A DNA stretch of 64,000 nucleotides, taken from NCBI RefSeq assembly GCF_047121295.1, contig NZ_CP139447.1, positions 2,976,001-3,040,000 of the forward strand, in the 5' to 3' direction. The position numbers and the translations under genes are program-made. Under the pieces are notes generated by a model. The model saw only the letters and a program-made list of their open reading frames with translations. It searched no databases and was not told the DNA's origin. The stretch comes from Longispora sp047121295 (GTDB lineage: Bacteria; Actinomycetota; Actinomycetes; Mycobacteriales; Micromonosporaceae). Shown here in pieces: positions 15,893-23,176 of the stretch; position 1 is the stretch's first letter, and each line of letters starts with the position of its first letter.

Positions 15893-17743
15893 ATGCGGAC
15901 CGCCCCGACCCAGACCCTCGACCCCGACGAACCCGGGCCCCACCCCGGTGGGGCCGCCCCCGTCAGCCCGCCCCCCGACCCCGGGGACCGGCACCGGCTC
16001 ACCGTCCTCGGCGGCCTGTCCGCCCTGTCGCTGGACGCGATGGCCTCCGTCGCCTACGGCCCCGAGGCCGTCGTCCTGGTGCTGGCCGCCGCCGGCGGGG
16101 CCGGGCTCGGATTCACCCTCCCGGTCACGGCGGCCATCGCCGCCCTGCTGGGGGTACTCGTCTTCTCCTACCGCCAGGTGATCGCGGCCTTCCCCGACGG
16201 CGGGGGAGCCTACGCCGTCGCCAAGGCCCGCCTCGGCCGGCACAGCAGCCTGGTGGCCGCCGCCGCCCTCGTCGTGGACTACGTGCTCAACGTCGCCGTG
16301 TCCGTGGCCGCCGGGGTCGCGGCGCTGACCTCGGCGTTCCCGGAGCTGCTGCCGTACACCGTGGAGCTGTGCCTCGTCGTCCTCGTGCTGATCACGGCGG
16401 TCAACCTGCGCGGCGTCGCGCACAGCGCCCGGGCGTTCATGCTGCCCACGGCCGTGTTCGTCGGCTCCGTGGTCCTCGTGATCGTCGTCGGCCTCGTCCG
16501 GGACGCCCCGGCGGCCCCGCCCCTGGAGAACGCCGGCACCGTCGGGACGGTCGGCGTGCTGCTCCTGCTGCGCGCCTTCGCCAGCGGCTGCGCGGCCCTG
16601 ACCGGCGTGGAGGCGATCGCGAACGCGGTGCCCTCGTTCAGGGTGCCCCGGATCCGCCGCGCCCAGCACACCGAACTCGCCCTCGGCGGCATCCTCGGCG
16701 TCCTGTTGCTCGGCATCGCGGGGCTGATCACGAAGTTCGACATCCGCCCGGCCGAGGGTACGACGGTCCTGGCCCAGGTCACCAACGCCGCCCTCGGCCA
16801 CGGCGCGGCCTTCTACGCCGTGCAGGTGTCCACCACGATCCTGCTGGCCCTGGCCGCCAACACCTCCTTCGGCGGCCTGCCGGTCCTCGCCCGGCTGCTC
16901 GCCACCGACCACTACCTGCCGCACGTGTTCGCCCTGCGCGCCGACCGCCAGGTGTACCGCTACGGCGTCCTCGTCCTCGCCGCCGTGTCCGCCGCGATCC
17001 TGCTCCTCGCCGGTGGCGACATGAACACCCTCGTCCCGCTGTTCGCGATCGGGGTGTTCGTCGGCTTCACCATCGCGCAGACCGGCATGGTGCGGCACTG
17101 GCTGGCCCACCGGGTACCCGGCTGGCGGTGGAAGGTCGCGATCAACGCCCTCGGCGCGCTCCTCACCGCCGTCGCCACGGTCGTGACCCTCGCGGCCAAG
17201 TTCGCCGACGGCGGCTGGATCATCGCCGTCGCCCTGCCGCTCCTGGTGCTCGGCTTCCTCCGCGTGCACGCCGCGTACGCCCGGATGGGCCGCCGCCTCG
17301 GCCTCGGCGTCGTCCCGGCACCCCCGCACGGCGGCACCTCCCTGGTCGTGGTCCCCGTGCACAGCGTCTCGGCGCTGAGCAAGGAGGCGCTGTGCGCCGC
17401 GATGTCCCTCGGCGACGAGGTGGTCGCCGTCCGGGTCGTCTACCCCGACGAGCCCGCCGACATGGACCTGTTCCGCGCCGAGTGGGAGGCCTGGCACCCG
17501 GACGTGCACCTGGCCCTGCTCGACGCGCCGCACCGGGACCTGGGCCAGCCGCTCGTGGAGTTCATCCGGGGCCGGCAGCCGGGGCGGCGGGTGTTCGTCC
17601 TGGTCGCCGAGATCGAGCCCGAGCACCTGTGGGAGCGGCTGCTGCGCAACCAGCGGGGGGCGGTGATCGACCGGGCGGTGCGGCGGCACACCGACGCGAT
17701 CGTGTGCCGGATGCGCTACCGCCTCGCGTCGCCGGCCGCGTAG
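15893..17743 (+). CDS. APC-family permease, KimA-like potassium transporter
   Basis: 616 residues with about twelve membrane helices to residue 470, then a soluble C-terminal domain. The first helix carries LSLDAMASVAYGPEAVV and the second repeat FPDGGGAYAVAKARLG, the pattern of the KimA (YdaO) K+/H+ symporter branch of the APC superfamily. The C-terminal part with GTSLVVVPVHSVSALSKEAL and the LLRNQRGAVIDRAVRRH block is the soluble domain that binds c-di-AMP in KimA. It sits directly before a KdpD-like kinase and KdpE, supporting a role in K+ uptake. Confidence 0.78.
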   Translation: MRTAPTQTLDPDEPGPHPGGAAPVSPPPDPGDRHRLTVLGGLSALSLDAMASVAYGPEAVVLVLAAAGGAGLGFTLPVTAAIAALLGVLVFSYRQVIAAFPDGGGAYAVAKARLGRHSSLVAAAALVVDYVLNVAVSVAAGVAALTSAFPELLPYTVELCLVVLVLITAVNLRGVAHSARAFMLPTAVFVGSVVLVIVVGLVRDAPAAPPLENAGTVGTVGVLLLLRAFASGCAALTGVEAIANAVPSFRVPRIRRAQHTELALGGILGVLLLGIAGLITKFDIRPAEGTTVLAQVTNAALGHGAAFYAVQVSTTILLALAANTSFGGLPVLARLLATDHYLPHVFALRADRQVYRYGVLVLAAVSAAILLLAGGDMNTLVPLFAIGVFVGFTIAQTGMVRHWLAHRVPGWRWKVAINALGALLTAVATVVTLAAKFADGGWIIAVALPLLVLGFLRVHAAYARMGRRLGLGVVPAPPHGGTSLVVVPVHSVSALSKEALCAAMSLGDEVVAVRVVYPDEPADMDLFRAEWEAWHPDVHLALLDAPHRDLGQPLVEFIRGRQPGRRVFVLVAEIEPEHLWERLLRNQRGAVIDRAVRRHTDAIVCRMRYRLASPAA

Positions 17744-17858
17744 CGGGGCACGCCATGGACGCGGCACAGCGGGTCGGGCCGGCGAGCACCGGGCCCGGCC
17801 TCCCGGCGGGCCGACCACCGCAGGGCCTGACCCGGCCCCCGACCCGGCCAGGACCCGT

Positions 17859-17864
17859 TAGCGT
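17859..17864 (+). promoter_or_regulatory. -10 of a leaderless promoter (kdpDE)
   Basis: TAGCGT, seven bases before ATG 17872. It suggests that kdpD and kdpE can be transcribed separately from the upstream permease, from a leaderless mRNA. Confidence 0.5.
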
Positions 17865-17871
17865 GACGACC

Positions 17872-19395
17872 ATGGGCACCGAACCACAGACCGGGACCGC
17901 CGGCCGGGGCCTGGGCCGGGCCCGGACCCTCGCCGGCGCCGTCCTGGCCGCGGCGGCCCTCACCGCGCTCACCGCCGGCCTGGTCGGCGCCCGCGACGAC
18001 CTCGCCCTGGCCAGCGTCGTGCTGCTCTACCTCGCCGTCGTGGTCACGGTCGCCGTCGTCGGCGGGGTGTGGCCTGCGCTGGCCGCCGCGCTCGCGTCCG
18101 ACCTGCTGGTGAACTTCTTCTTCGTGCCGCCGTTCCACACCCTCACCGTCGAGAAGCCCGACCAGGTGATCACCCTGCTGGTGTACGTCGCCGTCGCGGT
18201 GACCGTCAGCCTCGCCGTGGACCTGGCCGCCCGGCAGCGGGCGGCCGCCGCCCGCAACGGGGTCGAGGCGGCGCTGCTGGCCCGGATCAGCGCCGAACCC
18301 GTCGACACCGGCTCCGTGGCCCGGCTCCTCGAACAGGTCCGCGACACGTTCGGGATGCGGGCGGCGGCCCTGCTCGAAACGGAACCGGCCACGACCGGCC
18401 GCGCGGGCCCGACCACGCCCACCGCCACGAACGCCCCGGGCGACGCCACCGGCCCGAGCACTGTCCCGGGGCCGGGCCCTGTCCCGGCCCCGGTCGCAGG
18501 CCCCACCGGTGCCGAGCGCGTGGTCGCCGCCGTAGGTGGCATCCCGGGCCCCGACCCGGCCCTCTCCGTCCCCGCCGGCCCCGGCCTGCGCCTCGTCGCC
18601 GACGGCCCGCCGGTCATCGCGGCCGACCACCGGCTCCTCACCCGGCTCGCGGCGGCCGCCGCCCGTACCCTGCAGGCCGAACGCCTCGTCGCCCAGGCCG
18701 CCACGGCCCGCGAGCTCGCCGAGGTCGACCGGCTGCGCGCCGCGCTGCTCGCCGCCGTGGGCCACGACCTGCGTACCCCGCTGGCCGGCATCAAGGCGGC
18801 GGTGTCCGGGCTGCGCGAACCGGCGATCACCCTCACCCCGGCGGACGAGGACGAGCTGCTCGCCACGATCGAGGAGGGCGCCGACCGGATGGACGCGCTG
18901 GTCGACAACCTGCTCGCGATGACCCGGCTGCAGGCGGGCGTGCTGTCGGCCGACCCGCGCCCGACGGCCCTCGACGAGGTGACCGCCGCCGCGCTGCTGC
19001 ACACGCCGGGGCCGGCGGTGCTGGTGGACGTACCCGATGATCTGCCCTTCGCCCTGGTCGACCCCGGCCTGTTGGAGCGGGTGGTGGCCAACCTGCTCGC
19101 CAACGCGCACCGGGCCAGCCCGGCCGGCAGGCGGGTCACCGTGCGCGGCCGGCACGTCGGCGACCGGCTCGAACTGGCCGTGATCGACCACGGCCCCGGG
19201 GTGCCGGCCGACCAACGCGACCGGCTGTTCGCCCCGTTCCAGCGGCTCGACGACCGGACGGCCGACGGCGGGCTGGGACTCGGCCTGGCCATCGCGCGCG
19301 GCTTCACCGAGGCGATGGCGGGCACGATCACCCCGTCGGACACCCCGGGCGGCGGCCTCACCATGACGGTCAGCGTCCCGGCGGCCCGGCCGTGA
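17872..19395 (+). CDS. kdpD: Short KdpD-type sensor histidine kinase
   Basis: 507 residues. It starts directly with the DUF4118 membrane module of KdpD (four helices to about residue 120; PPFHTLTVEKPDQVITLLVYV is characteristic). The usual 350-residue N-terminal KdpD and Usp domains are absent. A GAF-like linker with a Pro/Thr/Ala-rich insert follows (about 150-250). The kinase core has VGHDLRTPLAGIKAAV with the phospho-His at residue 298, NLLANAHRASP (N box), DHGPGVP (G1) and GLGLGLAIARG (G2). It should sense K+ or turgor and phosphorylate KdpE. Confidence 0.85.
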   Translation: MGTEPQTGTAGRGLGRARTLAGAVLAAAALTALTAGLVGARDDLALASVVLLYLAVVVTVAVVGGVWPALAAALASDLLVNFFFVPPFHTLTVEKPDQVITLLVYVAVAVTVSLAVDLAARQRAAAARNGVEAALLARISAEPVDTGSVARLLEQVRDTFGMRAAALLETEPATTGRAGPTTPTATNAPGDATGPSTVPGPGPVPAPVAGPTGAERVVAAVGGIPGPDPALSVPAGPGLRLVADGPPVIAADHRLLTRLAAAAARTLQAERLVAQAATARELAEVDRLRAALLAAVGHDLRTPLAGIKAAVSGLREPAITLTPADEDELLATIEEGADRMDALVDNLLAMTRLQAGVLSADPRPTALDEVTAAALLHTPGPAVLVDVPDDLPFALVDPGLLERVVANLLANAHRASPAGRRVTVRGRHVGDRLELAVIDHGPGVPADQRDRLFAPFQRLDDRTADGGLGLGLAIARGFTEAMAGTITPSDTPGGGLTMTVSVPAARP

Positions 19396-20066
19396 CCCGG
19401 ATCCTCGTCGTCGACGACGACCGCCAGTTGCTGCGCGCGCTGCGGATCGGACTGACCGCCGGCGGCTACGAGGTCGCCCTCGCCCACGACGGGGCCACCG
19501 GGCTGGCCGCCGCCGGGCACGCCCCGCCCGACCTGATGATCGTGGACCTGGGACTGCCCGACATGGACGGCGTCGTGCTGGTGGAGGCGGTGCGCGGCTG
19601 GTCGACCGCGCCGATCGTCGTGCTGTCGGCCCGGCACACCGAACAGGCGAAGATCCACGCGCTGGACGCCGGGGCCGACGACTACGTGACGAAGCCGTTC
19701 GGGATGGGGGAGTTCCTGGCCCGGATCCGGGCGGCGCTCCGCCGGGCCGTGCCGGCGGAGGAGCAGCCGGTGATCGTCACGGAAGCGTTCACCGTGGACC
19801 TGGCGGCGAAGCGGGTCACGAACGCGGCCGGCGAGGTCCGGCTCACCCCGACCGAGTGGCACCTGCTGGAGGTCCTGGCCCGCAACCCCGACCGGCTCGT
19901 CACCCAGCGCCAGCTCCTCCAGGAGGTGTGGGGCCCGCGGTATGAGACCGAGACCAACTACCTGCGGGTGCACCTGGCCAACCTGCGCCGCAAGCTCGAA
20001 CCGGACCCGGCCCGCCCCCGCCACCTGCGCACGGAACCGGGAATCGGCTACCGCTTCACCCCCTGA
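19392..20066 (+). CDS. kdpE: KdpE-type response regulator
   Basis: 224 residues, OmpR/PhoB class. The receiver domain has the acidic pair in VVDDDRQ, the phospho-acceptor Asp in MIVDLGLPDMDG, and the conserved Lys in YVTKPFG. The winged-helix output domain ends VHLANLRRKLEPDPARPRHLRTEPGIGYRF, which is very close to KdpE proteins. GTG overlaps the kdpD stop as GTGA, so the two are translated together. No kdpFABC genes are in the window; the KimA-like permease upstream is the likely target. Confidence 0.88.
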   Translation: MTRILVVDDDRQLLRALRIGLTAGGYEVALAHDGATGLAAAGHAPPDLMIVDLGLPDMDGVVLVEAVRGWSTAPIVVLSARHTEQAKIHALDAGADDYVTKPFGMGEFLARIRAALRRAVPAEEQPVIVTEAFTVDLAAKRVTNAAGEVRLTPTEWHLLEVLARNPDRLVTQRQLLQEVWGPRYETETNYLRVHLANLRRKLEPDPARPRHLRTEPGIGYRFTP

Positions 20067-20108
20067 AAACCTTTTCGGGGTTACGGCGACCCCCGCCCCG
20101 ATCCCCGA
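20066..20108 (+). repeat. GGTTACGG element, copy 3
   Basis: Begins at the last base of the kdpE stop codon, same strand: AACC-loop-GGGGTT, then ACGGCGACCCCCGCCCCG. The stem lies right behind the gene. Confidence 0.8.
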
Positions 20109-20234
20109 CAGCCGCCGTGGCGCGCGGCACCGGCGTCGGCCCGGCTCACCCCGACCGGCACGGGCGCGACCGGCGCCCGGCAGCGCGGCGTCGCCCGGCG
20201 GCGCCGGCCCCTGGCGGGGCCGGCGCCGCCGGGC

Positions 20235-21404
20235 CTACCCCTCCGACAGCAGCCCCGTGACCAGTTCGCGGGGCAGGCCGTGGGTGTCGTGCAGGTAGCG
20301 GTAGTCCTCCTCGCCCAGCGGCCCGCGCGAGGACTGCCGGCGCACCAGCGGCCGGCCCCGGCGCAGCAGGTCACGGAACCGCCGCTCCTCGTCCCCGAAC
20401 ACCTCCCGCACCCGGTGCACCCCGACCGACTGTCCGAAGTGGTCCAGGGTGTGCCCGATCAGCTCCCCGGGCAGGTCCGACAGCGTCGGGGACTCCCCGC
20501 CCCGCCACAGCCGGGTGAGGACCCGGCGGAGCAGCCGGCGCAGCACGTACCCCTGACCGGTGTTGGAGGGGCCGATCCCGTCGCCGACCACGACGATCCC
20601 GGACCGCAGGTGGTCGCAGACGATCCGCAGCGGCTCCCCGTCGAGGCCCCACAGCCCGGGGACGGTGCGCCGCCACGGCTCGAAGCCGTCGCTGTCGAAC
20701 ACGGAGGACCGGCCCTGCAGCACGGTGACCATCCGTTCCAGGCCCATGCCGGTGTCGACGTTGCGCTGGACGAGCGGTTCGAGGCTGCCGTCGGGGTGCC
20801 GGTGGTATCGCATCATCACGTGGTTCCACACCTCCACCCAGCGCGGATCGCCGGTCGGGGTGCCCTCCGGCGGGGTGTCGCCGGTCCAGTAGAAGATCTC
20901 CGAGTCGGGTCCGCACGGCCCGGTCGGCCCGTTGGACCACCAGTTGTCCTCGCGGGTCTCCTCCACGGGCAGGCCCAGCTCCGACCACGTCTCCAGGGAC
21001 TCGTGATCCGGGCCGACCCGGTCGTCGCCGCCGAACACCGTGACGTGCAGCCGGCCGGGATCGACGCCGAACCCGTCGACCAGCAGGTCGTGGCCCCAGC
21101 GCAGGCTGGTCGGGCCGTCGTAGTCGCCGAGCGACCAGGAGCCGAGCATCTCGAAGACCGTGAGGTGGGTGTCGTCGCCCACCTCGTCGAGGTCCGTGGT
21201 GCGCAGGCAGCGTTGCAGGTTCACCAGCCGCCGGCCGCCCGGATGTGGACGGCCCTCCAGGTACGGGGTCAACGGGTGCATGCCCGACGTGGTGAACAGC
21301 ACCGGGTCGCCCGGTGGCGGGAGCAGTGAGCTGCCGGTGAGCCGGTGGTGACCGCGCTCGCGGTAGTACCCGATGAAGGTGTCGATGGTTGTCCGGGTGT
21401 CCAT
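20235..21404 (-). CDS. Alanyl-tRNA synthetase-like enzyme, catalytic part only
   Basis: 389 residues matching the class II aminoacylation core and adjoining helical domain of AlaRS: LFTTSGMHPLTPYLEG, the motif-2 region RCLRTTDLDEVG, FEMLGSWSLGDY, MGLERMVTVLQG (motif 3), and DHLRSGIVVVGDGIGPSNTGQGYVLRRLLRR. It stops after about 340-390 residues; the editing domain (HxxxH) and C-Ala of a normal 880-residue AlaRS are missing. It may be a resistance or stress paralog, or may charge something other than tRNA-Ala. Start ATG 21404 lies at the foot of a hairpin that covers its Shine-Dalgarno. Confidence 0.85.
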   Translation of the reverse strand: MDTRTTIDTFIGYYRERGHHRLTGSSLLPPPGDPVLFTTSGMHPLTPYLEGRPHPGGRRLVNLQRCLRTTDLDEVGDDTHLTVFEMLGSWSLGDYDGPTSLRWGHDLLVDGFGVDPGRLHVTVFGGDDRVGPDHESLETWSELGLPVEETREDNWWSNGPTGPCGPDSEIFYWTGDTPPEGTPTGDPRWVEVWNHVMMRYHRHPDGSLEPLVQRNVDTGMGLERMVTVLQGRSSVFDSDGFEPWRRTVPGLWGLDGEPLRIVCDHLRSGIVVVGDGIGPSNTGQGYVLRRLLRRVLTRLWRGGESPTLSDLPGELIGHTLDHFGQSVGVHRVREVFGDEERRFRDLLRRGRPLVRRQSSRGPLGEEDYRYLHDTHGLPRELVTGLLSEG

Positions 21405-21445
21405 GGCGGTGGCCTTTCGGGGCTGGGCAACCGAAAGGGACCGCC
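21405..21445 (-). promoter_or_regulatory. Hairpin covering the ribosome binding site of the AlaRS-like gene
   Basis: On the minus strand GGCGGTCCCTTTCGG (21445-21431), a 10-base loop and CCGAAAGGCCACCGCC (21420-21405) form a stem of 14 pairs with one bulge. The GAAAGG Shine-Dalgarno is in the 3' arm and the ATG follows immediately. Folded, this should block initiation. Confidence 0.7.
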
Positions 21446-21508
21446 CGGAGCGGCCGTGAACGGGTCAGGGGGCGCCGGCGAACCGCTTCCGGTCGCCGGG
21501 GGAGTGAG

Positions 21509-21568
21509 TCAGGCAGCGACGACCGAGGAGCTGATAGCTCGCGCGGCCGCGGTGACAGGACTCTTCAT
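21509..21568 (-). CDS. Alanine-rich leader peptide of the AlaRS-like gene
   Basis: A 19-residue open frame, MKSPVTAAARAISSSVVAA, 104 bases before the AlaRS-like start. Seven of 19 residues are alanine, including an uninterrupted AAA and a final AA. TACAGT sits six bases before its ATG, so it would be translated from the 5' end of a leaderless mRNA. The placement, composition and downstream hairpin fit a ribosome-stalling attenuator that reads charged tRNA-Ala. Coding status is inferred; there is no homology evidence. Confidence 0.55.
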   Translation of the reverse strand: MKSPVTAAARAISSSVVAA

Positions 21569-21574
21569 GCCCCG

Positions 21575-21580
21575 ACTGTA
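21575..21580 (-). promoter_or_regulatory. -10 of a leaderless promoter (Ala-rich leader)
   Basis: TACAGT on the minus strand, six bases before the leader ATG at 21568. No good -35 is visible. Confidence 0.5.
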
Positions 21581-21710
21581 CGCGGCCACCCGGCCGACCA
21601 CCGGGTGATTTCCGCGTGCCTGATCCGACGACGGCCTCCGGGAGTCCGTCCCGCCCAGGCCGAAGGCGCGACGACTTCCCGGCAGGCGTCGCCGCCCGGA
21701 CCGGAGGGGT

Positions 21711-22052
21711 TCAGTCCAGGACGTACAGGGTCCACCTGTGCGGGGCCGTGCACCGCAGCTCGTACTCCGTGCCGGGCCGCAGGGTCACCCGGCCGTGCGG
21801 GGCCAGGGGCAGCGCGCCGACGGGCAACCCGGCCCTGCGGAGCCGGTACGTCTGGCCGGGGGTGAACCACTCGCCGCCGGTCACCGCCCAGTCCATCCCG
21901 TCGTGGGCGATCCGGTAGGTTTCGCCGTCGGTCATCCAGTACACGAATGCCCCGCCGCCGTCCAGACGCAGACAACTGACCCGGAACCGATCGGCGGCGC
22001 TCAGGGTGGCGAGCGTGCCGAGGGCGGTGGCGGTGAGTTGGGCGATGGGCAT
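21711..22052 (-). CDS. Hypothetical protein, 113 residues
   Basis: MPIAQLTATALGTLATLS is a mildly hydrophobic helix without a clear signal peptide. The rest alternates short strands (FVYWMTDGETYRIAHDG, EWFTPGQTYRLRRAG, GTEYELRCTAPHRWTLYVLD), suggesting a small beta-sandwich or SH3-like fold. I do not recognise a family. It is divergent from the LysR gene, whose regulated targets are often the divergent neighbour. Confidence 0.55.
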   Translation of the reverse strand: MPIAQLTATALGTLATLSAADRFRVSCLRLDGGGAFVYWMTDGETYRIAHDGMDWAVTGGEWFTPGQTYRLRRAGLPVGALPLAPHGRVTLRPGTEYELRCTAPHRWTLYVLD

Positions 22053-22111
22053 GACGAGCCTCCTATGTAATGACTAGGTCAGGGTGCCATCTCCCCTACG
22101 TTCTGTGATAT

Positions 22112-22127
22112 CCCGATCGGGTATAAC
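22112..22127 (+). promoter_or_regulatory. Operator and -10 before the LysR gene
   Basis: The palindrome CCCGATCGGG (22112-22121) abuts TATAAC (22122-22127), nine bases before ATG 22137. The spacing fits autoregulation by the LysR protein, and the site also faces the divergent hypothetical gene. Confidence 0.5.
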
Positions 22128-22136
22128 GTTGATCTT

Positions 22137-23114
22137 ATGGAGCTGGATCTTCGGCACCTTCGGGTGTTGTGCCAGGTCGCAGAGTCCGGGAGTGTCTCCC
22201 GGGCTGCCGTCGCGCTGGGGGTGTCCCAGCCCGCGCTCACCGCCAAACTCGGCCGGATCGAAACGGCCCTGGGGGGCAGGCTCTTCGAGCGCGGGCCACA
22301 GGGCGTGGAACCGACAGCACTCGGTCATTTCGTGCTGAGACGGGCACGGGGCATCCTCGCGGAGATGGGCGAGCTGGTCGCCGGCGTGCGCCCCGCCGGG
22401 GTCGGCGCGCTGCGGCTCGGCGCCCTGCGCAGCAGCTTCATCGGCGCGCTCATGGTCCGGCTCCAGGAGGACCTGCCCGGCCGCGAGCTCAGCACCCGGG
22501 TCGACTCCTCGGGCGTGGTCGTCGCCCAGCTGCTCGCCAACGACCTCGTCGACGTCGTGATGATCGGCGCGCACAAGGGCCACCTGCCGGCCTGCCCGCC
22601 CGGCGTCCTCGAACGCGTCATCATCGACCCCGAGCCGCTGTACGTGGTCCTGGCCGCCGACCACCGGATGGCCTGCCTCGACACGATCGACCTGGCCGAC
22701 CTCGCCAAGGACTGGTGGATCGGCCCGCCCGGCGGGGACGACGGCAGCCTGGCGGTGTTCCGCGAGGCGTGCGAGGCGGCCGGGTTCACGCCCCGGCTGC
22801 GGTACACGAACCTGGAGGCGATGGACGCCGAGCAGCTGGTGGCCACGGGGCAGGGCGCGATGATGTGCGTCCCCACGTACCCGGGCCGGCGGGAGGTGGC
22901 CGTCCTGCCGCTGTCCGGCCAGCCGATCATCGGGCACCGGGTGCTGCGCTGGCGGCCGGAGGCGGTGACGACCGCCGAGGTGGACGTGATCCACCAGGCG
23001 ACCGTCGACGTGTACTCCGAGGCGCTCCGCCGCAACACGACCACCCTGCCGTGGTGGGACCGGCACCCGGAGGCGCACCCGGTGCTGTGGTCCCCGGCCC
23101 CGGCCCCGGTCTGA
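22137..23114 (+). CDS. LysR-type transcriptional regulator
   Basis: 325 residues. N-terminal winged helix-turn-helix: LRHLRVLCQVAESGSVSRAAVALGVSQPALTAKLGRIETALGGRLFERGPQG is the standard LysR pattern. The effector-binding domain starts near residue 90 (GALRLGALRSSFIGALMVRLQEDLPG) and has two Rossmann-like lobes. The ligand is unknown. LysR proteins usually bind near their own promoter and regulate a divergent gene, here the 113-residue hypothetical at 21711. Confidence 0.88.
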   Translation: MELDLRHLRVLCQVAESGSVSRAAVALGVSQPALTAKLGRIETALGGRLFERGPQGVEPTALGHFVLRRARGILAEMGELVAGVRPAGVGALRLGALRSSFIGALMVRLQEDLPGRELSTRVDSSGVVVAQLLANDLVDVVMIGAHKGHLPACPPGVLERVIIDPEPLYVVLAADHRMACLDTIDLADLAKDWWIGPPGGDDGSLAVFREACEAAGFTPRLRYTNLEAMDAEQLVATGQGAMMCVPTYPGRREVAVLPLSGQPIIGHRVLRWRPEAVTTAEVDVIHQATVDVYSEALRRNTTTLPWWDRHPEAHPVLWSPAPAPV

Positions 23115-23132
23115 CGCGACGCCGTGGACGCG

Positions 23133-23169
23133 GGGCGGGGCGGGCACCCACCGGATGCCCGCCCCGCCC
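23133..23169. terminator. Bidirectional terminator
   Basis: GGGCGGGGCGGGCA (23133-23146) and TGCCCGCCCCGCCC (23156-23169) form a perfect 14-bp stem with a nine-base loop between the convergent LysR and protease genes. Confidence 0.75.
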
Positions 23170-23176
23170 GGACCGA

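Noticed and set aside
21405..21710. T-box riboswitch upstream of the AlaRS-like gene
   Set aside because: I see no T-box sequence (AGGGTGGNACCGCG type) nor a specifier-loop layout; a short Ala-rich ORF and an SD hairpin explain the region better.
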